Position numbers and translations under genes: made by a program. A stretch of DNA of 64,000 nt from Alcanivorax sp. S6407 (GTDB lineage Bacteria > Pseudomonadota > Gammaproteobacteria > Pseudomonadales > Alcanivoracaceae). This document shows positions 54,120 through 62,897 of the stretch, in pieces. How positions within the stretch are numbered: the stretch's first letter is position 1; each line of letters begins with the position of its first letter. The notes beneath the pieces were generated by a model, which did no database searches, had not been told where the DNA came from, and saw only the letters and a program-made list of their open reading frames with translations. The stretch lies in assembly GCF_023016115.1 (NCBI RefSeq), contig NZ_JALKBH010000002.1, forward strand, positions 1,078,624-1,142,623, given 5' to 3'.

Positions 54120-55484
54120 ATGAATCGTATGGAAAGCGCCCAACAAGAGGCCAACCTGCTGCCCCGCATGCCGCAACGCAAGCTGGACGACATCCCCGGC
54201 GATTATGGCTGGCCCCTGCTGGGCGAAACGATTCCTTTCCTCAAGGACTATCACAAGCTGGTCACCGATCGTGCCAACAAATACGGGCTCGTCTTCAAGG
54301 GCTCGGTGCTGTTCCAGCGTGGCGTCACCCTGCTGGGACCGGAAGCCAACGAGTTCGTGCTCAAGGATCCCGATCATGTCTTTTCCAGCCGTGCCGCCTG
54401 GAATCCAATCCTGGAGAAGCTGTTTACCGACGGTTTGATGCTGAGAGATTTTGCCGATCACAAGTTCCATCGCCGTATCATGCAGCAGGCCTTTAAAAAA
54501 CCCGCGCTGGCCAGCTACCTTGATCGCATGAATGCCCATATTGGCAGCGAGATTCAGCACTGGCCCACCGGCACAGAGATCAAGTTTCTCGACCACATCA
54601 AGACGCTGTTGCTGGATGTGGGCGCGCAGATTTTCTTTGGCCTGGAGATGGGGCCGGAATCCGACAAGGTGAACCAGTCCTTTATCGATGCGACTGAAGC
54701 GTCGCTGGCGGTATTACGTGTAGAGATTCCCGGCACGCTCTGGCATCGCGGCATGAAGGGCCGTCGCTATCTGGAAAGTTTTGTTACCCGACTGATTCCG
54801 GAAAAGCGCAACAGTGATCAATCCGACTTTTTCACCGAACTGTGCAAGGCTGCCGACGAAGAAGGCGGGCTCAGTGATCGCGATGTCATGAACCACATGA
54901 TCTTCCTGCTTTTCGCTGCCCACGACACCACTACCAGCACGCTCTGCTCGGTGATCTACATGCTGGCCAAACATCCGGAATGGCAGGATTACCTGTTCGA
55001 GGAAATGCAGGCACTGGACAAGAACGAGCTGGAGTATGACGACCTGGCGAAACTGGAAAAGACCGGCTGGGTGTTCAAGGAAACCCTGCGCATGCGCCCA
55101 CCGCTTACCACTTTCCCGCGCCGCACCGTCAAGGAAGTGACCTTCAAGGGCTACACCCTGCCGCGCAACACCCTGGTCAATGTCTCCACCCTTTACACCC
55201 ACTACATGGACGAATACTGGAGCCATCCGCACACCTTCGATCCGGTGCGCTTCAGTGATGAGCGAGCCGAACACAAACAGCACTTCTATCAGTGGCTGCC
55301 CTTCGGCGGCGGCCACCACAAATGCCTGGGCCTGAACTTCGCCGAACTGCAGACCAAGACCTTCCTGTTCCACTTCCTGAAACAGTACAAGGTCAGCGTC
55401 AAACCCGGCTACGAAGTCCCCACCCAGCAGGTGCCACTGATCATGCCGAAGGACGGGTTGCCAGTGACGATTGAGAAGCGATAA
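54120..55484 (+). CDS. Cytochrome P450 monooxygenase
   Basis: A 454-residue P450 from ATG 54120, with GGGAG 6 nt upstream. The I-helix motif is AAHDTT (in place of AGxDTT), the K-helix KETLRMRPP (ExxR), and the heme-binding loop FGGGHHKCLG carries the axial Cys at about residue 402. Its shape is closer to the CYP51/CYP26/CYP120 type of soluble bacterial enzymes than to CYP153 alkane hydroxylases. It lacks a membrane anchor and has no redox partner adjacent. Substrate unknown; hydrophobic or isoprenoid-like compounds are plausible. Confidence 0.92.
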   Translation: MNRMESAQQEANLLPRMPQRKLDDIPGDYGWPLLGETIPFLKDYHKLVTDRANKYGLVFKGSVLFQRGVTLLGPEANEFVLKDPDHVFSSRAAWNPILEKLFTDGLMLRDFADHKFHRRIMQQAFKKPALASYLDRMNAHIGSEIQHWPTGTEIKFLDHIKTLLLDVGAQIFFGLEMGPESDKVNQSFIDATEASLAVLRVEIPGTLWHRGMKGRRYLESFVTRLIPEKRNSDQSDFFTELCKAADEEGGLSDRDVMNHMIFLLFAAHDTTTSTLCSVIYMLAKHPEWQDYLFEEMQALDKNELEYDDLAKLEKTGWVFKETLRMRPPLTTFPRRTVKEVTFKGYTLPRNTLVNVSTLYTHYMDEYWSHPHTFDPVRFSDERAEHKQHFYQWLPFGGGHHKCLGLNFAELQTKTFLFHFLKQYKVSVKPGYEVPTQQVPLIMPKDGLPVTIEKR

Positions 55485-55488
55485 AAAC

Positions 55489-55646
55489 TGCAAGCCTCAA
55501 GCTACAAGCTGCAACGCGGAGAATTTCCTTAATCACTGAAACGCATGAGGCCGCGCCCGAAATCCGGGCGCGGCCTCATCGCTAATAAAACAGAAAACCT
55601 GGCTCGCGTTTTAGCTTGTAGCTTGTAGCTTGTAGCTTGTAGCTGA
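55489..55646. repeat. GTAGCTT-word inverted repeat around a 15-bp hairpin
   Basis: The left arm AAGCCTCAAGCTACAAGCTG with CAACGCG (55490-55519) and the right arm CGCGTTTTAGC plus tandem TTGTAGC words (55608-55645) are opposed. The centre is a perfect 15-bp stem, ATGAGGCCGCGCCCG at 55545-55559 with its complement at 55565-55579, but without a T-run. The same core is at 3788 and 57900. Confidence 0.85.
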
Positions 55647-55648
55647 TT

Positions 55649-56479
55649 TTATGATTGCTGGAACAAATGCACATCCCGCTGCGGGAACGGAATGGTGATG
55701 CCGGCCTTGTCGAAGGCATATTTCACCTGCTCGAACAGGCCGAAATATACCGGCCAGTAATCTTCCGTATTCACCCACACCCGGGTCAGCATGTTGATGC
55801 TGCTGTCGGCGTGTGCGGAAACGAAGATGTTGGGCGCGAAGTCACCATCGGTGAGGATACGGTCATCGGCGTCAATCACGGACTGGATCGCCGCTCTTGC
55901 CCCTTCAATGCTGTCGCCATAGCTGATGCCAAATTCGATATCCACCCGGCGCTGCGGCTCACAGAAGATGTTCTTGATGCAGCCGTTGGACATCAGCCCG
56001 TTTGGAATCACGATGCGCTGGTTATCCATGGTCATCAGGATGGTGGTGAAGATCTGGATGTCATGGACTCGCCCCAGGTGCCCCTGGGCTTCGATGACAT
56101 CCCCCACCCGATAGGGTTTGAAGAACAGGATCAGCACACCGCCCGCCAGGTTGCCCAGGCTGCCCTGCAAGGCAAGACCAACGGCCAGACCGATGGCACC
56201 CAGCATGGCAATGAAGGACGTGGTTTCGATACCTACCATTCCTGCCACCGCCACCAGCAGCAGGATCTTCAGCAGCACATCCACCAGGCTGGTGAGAAAT
56301 TTCTGTAACGAGTCATCGATAGACCGATGACCCAGCACCGCGTTCATGCCCTTGCCGATACGTTTGATGATCCAGAAACCGACGATCAGGGTAATGATCG
56401 CCAGCACCAGTTTGGGCAGATACATCATACCCAGCTCAATCGCCTTATCGAGATAAGGCTGGATCTGTTCCATCTCCAT
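55649..56479 (-). CDS. mscS: Small-conductance mechanosensitive channel (MscS)
   Basis: A 276-residue inner-membrane channel from ATG 56479, where AAGGAAGG gives a good Shine-Dalgarno. Three N-terminal helices, with AMLGAIGLAVGLALQGSLGNLAGG as the pore helix, then the cytoplasmic vestibule with YRVGDVIEAQG. It releases solutes on hypo-osmotic shock. Convergent with P450. Confidence 0.94.
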   Translation of the reverse strand: MEMEQIQPYLDKAIELGMMYLPKLVLAIITLIVGFWIIKRIGKGMNAVLGHRSIDDSLQKFLTSLVDVLLKILLLVAVAGMVGIETTSFIAMLGAIGLAVGLALQGSLGNLAGGVLILFFKPYRVGDVIEAQGHLGRVHDIQIFTTILMTMDNQRIVIPNGLMSNGCIKNIFCEPQRRVDIEFGISYGDSIEGARAAIQSVIDADDRILTDGDFAPNIFVSAHADSSINMLTRVWVNTEDYWPVYFGLFEQVKYAFDKAGITIPFPQRDVHLFQQS

Positions 56480-56654
56480 CGTTCCTTCCTTTGGTAAAGT
56501 CAAAAGAGCTTTAAAATATCACCAAGCCGGCACCCGCCAACCCCACCCGGGGCTGAATTTGCAATTTTTTTTACTTGCCGGGGCATGCAGGGCCACCGGG
56601 CGAACCGCTATACTGCCCGCACAGCCACAACCCGACACAAGCCGACTGACCACC

Positions 56655-57296
56655 ATGAAATACGCCATTCTCCCCGTCACCCAGTTCCAGCAGAACTGCT
56701 CCTTCCTCAAATGCGAGACCACTGACAAGGTCGCCATCGTCGATCCCGGCGGGGATCTGGACAATATTCTGGAAGCGCTGAAACAGGTAGGCGGCACCCC
56801 GGAGAAGATTCTGGTGACCCACGCGCACCTTGATCACGTGGGCGCGGTGGCCGAACTGGCCGAGGCTCTCAACCTGTCCATTGAAGGCCCCCACAAGGAA
56901 GACCAGTTCTGGATCGACATGCTGCCGCAGCAGGCACAGATGATGGGTTTTCCGCCCTCGCGCCCGTTTACCCCCGATCGCTGGCTGGATGACGGCGACA
57001 CCGTGACCGTGGGCGAAACCGAATTTGAAGTACGCCACTGCCCCGGCCATACCCCGGGCCATGTGGTGTTCTACCAACCGGAAAGCAAGCTGGTGGTGGT
57101 AGGTGATGTGCTATTCAACGGCTCCATTGGCCGCACCGATTTCCCCAAGGGAGACTTCGACACCCTGATCACCGCTATCAAGGAGAAGCTGCTCACCCTG
57201 GATGATGATGTCTCCTTCATCCCCGGCCACGGCCCCATGTCCACCATTGGCCATGAACGGGTCAACAACCCCTTTGTCTCCGGCAAGCACGGTTAA
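56655..57296 (+). CDS. Metallo-beta-lactamase-fold hydrolase (YcbL/glyoxalase II-like)
   Basis: A 213-residue enzyme from ATG 56655 (MKYAILPVTQFQQNC); upstream in-frame codons to 56559 lie in the mscS promoter region. The zinc motif is THAHLDHVGAV, with HCPGHTPGHVVF and GHGP as further ligands. This fits YcbL-type glyoxalase II-like thioesterases. The next gene is 5 nt away, so they are cotranscribed. Confidence 0.9.
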   Translation: MKYAILPVTQFQQNCSFLKCETTDKVAIVDPGGDLDNILEALKQVGGTPEKILVTHAHLDHVGAVAELAEALNLSIEGPHKEDQFWIDMLPQQAQMMGFPPSRPFTPDRWLDDGDTVTVGETEFEVRHCPGHTPGHVVFYQPESKLVVVGDVLFNGSIGRTDFPKGDFDTLITAIKEKLLTLDDDVSFIPGHGPMSTIGHERVNNPFVSGKHG

Positions 57297-57301
57297 GCGG
57301 C

Positions 57302-57835
57302 ATGGAATCCATTGCCATGAAGTGGCTGCTGACGGCCATTATCGTTGTGCTCGGCTGGGCCCTTTCCGCCCTGCTGCGGGGCGTCACCAAGCGGTTGGGG
57401 CGTCGCCGGGAATTCAGCAAGGCGCGCATCTTCCAGACGTCCGTTGTCATCAACGCGGCCTGCCTGGTAATCAGTCTGATTGCCGTTGGTGTGCTGTGGG
57501 GCCTGAAAGGCGACGGTCTGATGGTGTTCGCCACCTCGCTGATGGCCCTGCTCGGTGTGGCATTGTTCGCCAGCTGGTCCATGCTCAGCAACGCCACTGC
57601 GGCCATCATCCTGTTCTTCAGCGCCCCCTATCGGGTCGGCGACCGCATCCGCCTGCTGGACGGCGACAACACCGTCACCGGGCAGATCCGCCACATGGGG
57701 CTGATCTTCATCACCATTCAGGATGAACTGGATCATCGCTACACCCTGCCCAACAACCTGCTGCTACAGAAAACCGTGATTCGCCTGAAGAACGACACCC
57801 TGCCCAGGGACCAGAAACACGTACGGGCGGATTGA
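57302..57835 (+). CDS. Short MscS-domain membrane protein
   Basis: A 177-residue protein with an N-terminal helix, then a pore-like segment and NATAAIILFFSAPYRVGDRIRLL, the MscS beta-domain start. It lacks the long vestibule of the full channel at 55649 and may be a truncated or minimal channel subunit. Role unknown. Starts 5 nt after the metallo-hydrolase gene. Confidence 0.75.
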   Translation: MESIAMKWLLTAIIVVLGWALSALLRGVTKRLGRRREFSKARIFQTSVVINAACLVISLIAVGVLWGLKGDGLMVFATSLMALLGVALFASWSMLSNATAAIILFFSAPYRVGDRIRLLDGDNTVTGQIRHMGLIFITIQDELDHRYTLPNNLLLQKTVIRLKNDTLPRDQKHVRAD

Positions 57836-57842
57836 GACAGGA

Positions 57843-58006
57843 GCAAGCTACAAGCTTCAAGCTGCAACACGGGAGAAGGTTTGGGGTTCCGGAAGTACAG
57901 AGGCCGCGCCCATGATTTGGGCGCGGCCTCCAGCGTTTCAAGAGCGAATTAACCTTGCCCGCGTTGCAGCTTGAAGCTTGTAGCTTGCCCCTCGTAGCTC
58001 ATAGCT
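57843..58006. repeat. GTAGCTT-word inverted repeat around a 13-bp hairpin
   Basis: The left arm CAAGCTACAAGCTTCAAGCT (57844-57863) and the right arm GCAGCTTGAAGCTTGTAGCT (57966-57985, then further words) are inverse. The centre is GAGGCCGCGCCCA with its complement (57900-57930, 5-nt loop), nearly the same core as 55545. It separates convergent genes. Confidence 0.85.
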
Positions 58007-58011
58007 GATTT

Positions 58012-58698
58012 TCACATCCGATACCCCAGACTCAACATGTACAGGGTCCCCTCATAGGGAAAATCCGCGATGGAATCATTGAAATCCATCTTCACCGCCT
58101 GCTCGCGCACCACCAGCCCCAGTTCCGCATTGCCGGCCAGGGAAAAGATCAGCCCGGAGGACGCGTAAGCGCCATAACCGAAGCTGGTGTCACGCTCATC
58201 GCCGTTAATGATCACTGTACTGCTCAAAGGCTGCGGGAGCGTCTCTGGCTTGTCCTGTTTCAGGGAAGCCACCAGCAGCATGGGACCAGCGGATACATAA
58301 AGCCGGGCATGCTTGCCAAGCACCACATCGCCATAGCCGCCCAGCAAGGTGCCGAAGACAAACAACTCGTTATCGATCTTCACGTTCACAGTCGTCCCGC
58401 CATCCACTACGGCGGAATAACTCACCCTGTCGTTCTGCCAGCTGACCAGGGCGCCTCCCTCATAGCCATAACGAAAGCGCTGGCCACCGAGCACCTTCTG
58501 CACCCCGGCCGTAAAGAAGGGCAGATCATCATATTCACCGGTCAGCGGCTGATCCCCGGCATACAGGACCGTTTCACTGTCCTTGAGCTGTAACTGGCCC
58601 GCCTGAAGAAAGCCGTACTGTGGTGCACCAGCCCACAGCTGGCCACAGCCCAACAGCCCCAGCATGGCAATCCAGCTCCGCTTGCCCATATCCTGCAC
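58012..58698 (-). CDS. Putative outer-membrane protein
   Basis: A 228-residue protein with a signal peptide ending near residue 23 (LWAGA). The mature chain is strand-rich with Tyr/Gly alternation and ends SLGYRM. Function unknown. The start could also be the in-frame ATG at 58689 (MGKRS). Confidence 0.6.
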   Translation of the reverse strand: MQDMGKRSWIAMLGLLGCGQLWAGAPQYGFLQAGQLQLKDSETVLYAGDQPLTGEYDDLPFFTAGVQKVLGGQRFRYGYEGGALVSWQNDRVSYSAVVDGGTTVNVKIDNELFVFGTLLGGYGDVVLGKHARLYVSAGPMLLVASLKQDKPETLPQPLSSTVIINGDERDTSFGYGAYASSGLIFSLAGNAELGLVVREQAVKMDFNDSIADFPYEGTLYMLSLGYRM

Positions 58699-58821
58699 CC
58701 TCGCTTCTCCACTTCGAAAACAGCTTAAAACAGCCTTGCGCAGAAAATCACGAAGCGCTTACGACCATCGTCATAGTTCGGTAAAGTAACCCCACTGGAA
58801 ACGGTTCTGTAAGGACTCCCC

Positions 58822-59118
58822 ATGCGCCCATTCGCATTTCCCCTGATACTCGCCCTCAGCCTGCTGGCCGGCTGCCAAAATCCCTCGTCGTCAGCCGTCC
58901 TGCCCGACGCCTGTTCCCAGCCTCCGGAATCCGGTATGTGCAAGGCAGCATTTACCCGCTACTACTATGACGCTGACAGCAACAGCTGCCAAAGCTTCAT
59001 CTGGGGAGGCTGCAAGGGCAGTGTGCCGTTCGAGACCCGGGAAGATTGCGTCAGCAGCTGTAATGCTGTCGACAGCGAAGCCAATGCCCCCTATTCCGCC
59101 AAGGGAGCCCCACAATGA
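58822..59118 (+). CDS. Kunitz/BPTI-domain lipoprotein
   Basis: A 98-residue lipoprotein: signal peptide and lipobox LLAGC (Cys18), followed by Gln, which favours outer-membrane location. Residues 31-80 form a Kunitz domain with six cysteines at 31, 40, 56, 64, 76 and 80, the spacing of BPTI with one residue shorter in the last loop. Lys41 after the second Cys is the P1 residue, predicting trypsin-like protease inhibition. Such domains are mainly eukaryotic but sporadic in bacteria. Overlaps the next gene by 4 nt. Confidence 0.9.
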   Translation: MRPFAFPLILALSLLAGCQNPSSSAVLPDACSQPPESGMCKAAFTRYYYDADSNSCQSFIWGGCKGSVPFETREDCVSSCNAVDSEANAPYSAKGAPQ

Positions 59119-59453
59119 CCGACACCTCTCGTACCAGCATGGCCAGACTGGTCTATGTCTTGCATCTGGTGGGATTGATTACCGGCGGCCTGACGGCCAT
59201 TGCCGGCGTCATCATTGCGCACCTGAATGCCGCTGATGCGCCACCACCGCTGCGCGAGCATTTCCGCTTCCAGTACCGAACTTTCTGGATCGGCCTGCTG
59301 TATTCCTTTATCGCAGGTATCACCACCGTGGCCTTTATTGGCTGGCTGCTGATGGTGGTCATCAGCATCTGGTGGATTGTGCGCTGCGCCCGGGGCCTTG
59401 GCGCCCTTAACCGGGATGTGGCTCCGAACAACGTGGACGGCTGGGGCTTCTGA
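59115..59453 (+). CDS. DUF4870-like small membrane protein
   Basis: A 112-residue protein with three hydrophobic helices and a charged loop containing REHFRFQYRTFW, which resembles the DUF4870 pattern. Function unknown. Translationally coupled to the Kunitz lipoprotein by a 4-nt overlap. Confidence 0.65.
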   Translation: MTDTSRTSMARLVYVLHLVGLITGGLTAIAGVIIAHLNAADAPPPLREHFRFQYRTFWIGLLYSFIAGITTVAFIGWLLMVVISIWWIVRCARGLGALNRDVAPNNVDGWGF

Positions 59454-59518
59454 CCCACTGTCATCTAAACGACACCTTTTCCCGCCAGACTGGCGGGCTA
59501 CCGTACCGAGGAGAAACC

Positions 59519-60196
59519 ATGCAGTCGCTGCGCCTGACCGCTGTCACCCTGTTTGCCCTGTTCCTTTCCGCCTGTGCCCGAAGCCCGGTGGTTCAGCTCT
59601 ATGAGGGCCCGGCCCAGTCTGACAACAAGGTCGTTACCGTTCGCGTCCCCAGCCAGCTGGAAGTATTCACCATCAATGGCAAGGAGGTGGACGGGGTCAA
59701 TACCTTCTTCGCCACAGACTTCAAGGATCTCAAGCTGACCCCGGGGCGCTATGAAATCCTCGCCTACTACAAGGAACTGTGGCAGCTGGATGCGGATAAC
59801 CACGAGATTGTGAAAACCAACCCCGCCAACTTCATTGTCGACGGCAAACCCGGTGAGATGTGGGTACTGGGCTATGAGCAACCGGCGGACGTGGAAGCTG
59901 CCCGCGCCATGGAAGAAAGCTTTAGTGGCTGGTCTGAAAATGCCGTCAGCGGCGAGAAAGTGGCAGCCGAGCAATCCCAGCTGATCCTCAAGCGTGGATT
60001 CCTGGCACCGGTCACCGGCGAAGAGCTGGCTACCCCGACCAGCAACACCGTGGCCCCGCAAGCCGCTGCCGCACCCGCCGCGACCCCGGCGGAAACGGCT
60101 ACCCCGGCCGCCAGTTATCTGGACACCCTGAAAGCCCAGTGGAACCAGGCCACCCCGGAAGAGCGCCGCGAATTCCTGCAGTGGATAGCGGAATAA
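59519..60196 (+). CDS. DUF2057 (YccT-like) lipoprotein
   Basis: A 225-residue exported protein with lipobox-like LSAC (Cys19). The N-terminal half (VVTVRVPSQLEVFTINGKEV, then LKLTPGRYEILAYYKELW) fits DUF2057. A C-terminal Ala/Pro/Thr linker ends in an amphipathic helix (ATPEERREFLQWIAE). Function unknown. Located 65 nt after the membrane gene. Confidence 0.75.
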   Translation: MQSLRLTAVTLFALFLSACARSPVVQLYEGPAQSDNKVVTVRVPSQLEVFTINGKEVDGVNTFFATDFKDLKLTPGRYEILAYYKELWQLDADNHEIVKTNPANFIVDGKPGEMWVLGYEQPADVEAARAMEESFSGWSENAVSGEKVAAEQSQLILKRGFLAPVTGEELATPTSNTVAPQAAAAPAATPAETATPAASYLDTLKAQWNQATPEERREFLQWIAE

Positions 60197-60334
60197 CGCA
60201 ACACGCGGCACGCTTCACGCAACACGCGGGTGCGGCCTTGAAGGCCCCCCGCTCCTTCCCTGCTATCCCGCGTTCAACTTTAAACTTTGAACTTTCAACT
60301 GCCTTTGACTTTCATAGCTCATAGCTCGCAGCTG
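60196..60334. repeat. Mixed word repeats
   Basis: ACGCAACACGCGGCACGCTT and CACGCAACACGC (60196-60230) are followed by TTCAACTTTAAACTTTGAAC and TTTCAACTGCC (60270-60303), then ATAGCTCATAGCTCGCAGCT (60316-60335). It joins two word families and lies between convergent genes. Confidence 0.75.
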
Positions 60335-60336
60335 CC

Positions 60337-60756
60337 CTACTCTCCCTGAATCGTCGCCACCACCCTTCTCGCCCCGCCGTGATCCCGGTGCTCACAGAGG
60401 TAAATTCCCTGCCAGGTGCCAAGAGCAAGGCGCCCGTCGCTGATTGGCAGGCTTAGCGACGGCCCGATCAACACACTCTTGATATGCGCAGGCATATCGT
60501 CCGGGCCTTCCAGGGTGTGCTCATAGTAAGGCGCACTTTCCGGCACCATCACATTAAGATGACGCTCCAGATCTCCGCGCACATCCGGATCGGCATTTTC
60601 ATTGACCGTGAGTGACGCCGACGTGTGCTGGATAAACAGATGTAGCAGGCCGACATTCACCTCAGCCAACTCCGGCAGCTGTTCCAGCACTTCACGAGTG
60701 ATCAGGTGACAACCCCGGCGCCTGGCGGAGAAAGTAAGGTGTTTCTGTTTCCACAT
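60337..60756 (-). CDS. yjbQ: YjbQ family protein (secondary thiamine-phosphate synthase type)
   Basis: A 139-residue protein from ATG 60756. It has the conserved [28 protein letters not shown] and [13 protein letters not shown] segments. The YjbQ family complements thiamine-phosphate synthase weakly in E. coli, but the true substrate is not settled. The long in-frame extension to 61260 runs across the divergent SDR gene and is not coding. Confidence 0.92.
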   Translation of the reverse strand: MWKQKHLTFSARRRGCHLITREVLEQLPELAEVNVGLLHLFIQHTSASLTVNENADPDVRGDLERHLNVMVPESAPYYEHTLEGPDDMPAHIKSVLIGPSLSLPISDGRLALGTWQGIYLCEHRDHGGARRVVATIQGE

Positions 60757-60849
60757 GGCAGTATCCCGATACCGTTGGCTTCGTCCTGTTTTGACCTTGG
60801 CTTGCCGTTGATTCAACGGCAGACTCAATGACAGACAACAGGAGTCAGC

Positions 60850-61656
60850 ATGAAACTGAATGGCCAGACCATTGTACTCACCGGCGCTTCCAGTGGCATT
60901 GGGGCGGAAGCCGCCATCCTGATGGCGAAGCGTGGCGCCAGGCTCTGTCTGGTGGCCAGGCGGGAAGAGCAACTGCGTGACGTTCAGCAACGGGTGGAGG
61001 CAGAGGGCGCCTATGCCGCCATCTACCCCTGCGACTTGAGCGACAGCAAATCCATTGAGGCCTGCGCGTTCCGGATTCTCGCCGAGCAGCCCCAGATCGA
61101 CGCTCTGGTGAACAATGCGGCCCATTCCATTCGCCGCCCCATTGAGCAATCCCTGGATCGGCTGCATGATTTTCAGCGCACCATGCAGCTCAACTATATC
61201 GGCGCCGTGGCGATGACGCTGAAGCTGTTGCCCCGCTTTCTGGAACAGGGCCACGGCCATGTGGTGAACATCTCCAGCCTGTCCACCCAGATTCCCATTC
61301 CGCTTTTCTCCGCCTACCTGGCCAGCAAGAGTGCGCTGGAGTCATTTACCCGCTCCCTGCAGGCGGAGATGGGACATCAGGGCATCACCACCACGGTGGT
61401 GTACTTCCCCATGGTGCGCACCCCCATGTCATCGCGCACGGCAATCTACAAATACATGCCCATGATGGATGTGAAGAAAGCCGCCGGCTGGATCGTGGAA
61501 GCCTGTGAAAAGCGCCCGGCACGCATCGCCCGGCCCATGGGCAAACTCGGCAGCCTGCTCCTCGCCGCCGCCCCCGGCCCCATCACCAAACTGCCCCAGC
61601 CCCTGTTCCGGGGGATGGATCAATTGCTGGCGAACCGATTGAAGAAGAAGGGGTAG
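60850..61656 (+). CDS. Short-chain dehydrogenase/reductase
   Basis: A 268-residue enzyme of the classical SDR type. TGASSGIG (residues ~11-18) is the cofactor motif; NNAAH is at ~90, and the catalytic region is [19 protein letters not shown] with Ser, Tyr and Lys. The 'VARREE' segment after the second strand suggests NADP preference. It resembles oxidoreductases for lipids or hydrophobic alcohols; the substrate is unknown. Confidence 0.9.
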   Translation: MKLNGQTIVLTGASSGIGAEAAILMAKRGARLCLVARREEQLRDVQQRVEAEGAYAAIYPCDLSDSKSIEACAFRILAEQPQIDALVNNAAHSIRRPIEQSLDRLHDFQRTMQLNYIGAVAMTLKLLPRFLEQGHGHVVNISSLSTQIPIPLFSAYLASKSALESFTRSLQAEMGHQGITTTVVYFPMVRTPMSSRTAIYKYMPMMDVKKAAGWIVEACEKRPARIARPMGKLGSLLLAAAPGPITKLPQPLFRGMDQLLANRLKKKG

Positions 61657-61902
61657 AAGCAAGCGACAAGCTTCAAGCTGCAACGCGATAAAGACTGGAT
61701 GCGACCTCGAACTCAGTGCCCGCGATTAAAGTACCACTCAGGCAAGACAAGTCTCCCATGGACGCTATTTGAGGTGTTTGTGGGAGAGCCAGCTTGTCTG
61801 GCCGAAGGGTGTGGCTTCAACACATCCTCGCGGGCAGGGCCTGCCAGTTTCCACCCATTTCTCTCGCGTTGCAGCTTGTAGCTTGTAGCTTGTAGCTTGT
61901 AG
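61657..61902. repeat. GTAGCTT-word inverted repeat
   Basis: The left end CAAGCGACAAGCTTCAAGCT followed by GCAACGCG and the right end CGCGTTGCAGCTTGTAGCTT followed by three more words are opposed. Between is a REP-like piece (TTTGTGGGAGAGCCAGCTTG near 61779). It lies between convergent genes, with no ORF of note. Confidence 0.85.
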
Positions 61903-61903
61903 C

Positions 61904-62854
61904 TCAATTGACCACATTCGTCGGCGTTCCCGCCTGCCAGTTCCGGATATTGCTCACCACGCCATCCAGCAACCGCTGCCGGCATTCGCGGGTTCCCCAG
62001 GCGTTGTGCGGGGTGAGGATCAGGTTGGGAATATCATCGGCCAGCAGCACATGATCCCGCGGGGGCGGCTCGACGCTGAGCACATCCAGCCCGGCACCGC
62101 CCAGTTGTCCGCTACGCAGTGCCTGCGCCAACGCGGGCTCGTCCACCAGACCACCCCGGGCGGTATTGATCAGCAGTGCACCCGGTTTCATCTGCGACAG
62201 GAAGGCAGCATCCACCAGCTTGTCGGTCTGTGTGGTGAGGGGGCAGTGCAGGCTTACCACATCCGCCTGTGGCAACAACTCACTCAGCGGGAGCCGATCC
62301 TGATGGCTGTTGCCGCTGAACGATTGCGCCACCGCGATTTTCATGCCGAAGGCTTCCGCCAGCCGTGCGGTCTCCCTGCCGAGATCACCATAACCAATCA
62401 CCCCAAGCGTTTTCCCTGCCAGCTCCATGATCGGATAATCCAGCAGACAGAATTGTCGGCCCGCACTCCAGTCTCCCCGCTTCACGGCCCGGTCGTACCG
62501 GAAACCATGCGTGGCCAGGGTGAGCATCAGCATCAAGCTGTGTTGCGCCACCGACGCCCGGGCATAGCCGGACACATTACACACCACAATGCCTTGCTCG
62601 CGGGCGGCCACCAGATCCACATTATTGGTACCTGTGGCACAAATACAGATAAGCTTGAGGGACGGACAGGCGGCAAGAGTATCGGCATCCAGCACCACCT
62701 TGTTGGTGATCACCACGTCGATGCCCTGCAAACGCTCAACCCGCTGTGCCGGGACGGTAAAGGGGAAGAAGGTCCAGGACATCAGTGCGTCGAGGGCACC
62801 GAAGTCCAGGTCATCGGGGTTGACGGTTTCCGAGTCGAGGAAAACACCCTGCAT
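61904..62854 (-). CDS. D-2-hydroxyacid dehydrogenase
   Basis: A 316-residue NAD(H) oxidoreductase from ATG 62854 (AAGGA 8 nt upstream). GVIGYGDLGRETA is the nucleotide-binding GxGxxG; NTARGGLVDE and the C-terminal ILTPHNAWGT His signature complete the family. Members reduce 2-oxoacids such as hydroxypyruvate; hprA-like activity is possible but unproven. Confidence 0.9.
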   Translation of the reverse strand: MQGVFLDSETVNPDDLDFGALDALMSWTFFPFTVPAQRVERLQGIDVVITNKVVLDADTLAACPSLKLICICATGTNNVDLVAAREQGIVVCNVSGYARASVAQHSLMLMLTLATHGFRYDRAVKRGDWSAGRQFCLLDYPIMELAGKTLGVIGYGDLGRETARLAEAFGMKIAVAQSFSGNSHQDRLPLSELLPQADVVSLHCPLTTQTDKLVDAAFLSQMKPGALLINTARGGLVDEPALAQALRSGQLGGAGLDVLSVEPPPRDHVLLADDIPNLILTPHNAWGTRECRQRLLDGVVSNIRNWQAGTPTNVVN

Positions 62855-62897
62855 GCTCAATGTCCTTCAGCGTGAAGAAGAAAAAGGGAATGCGCCC

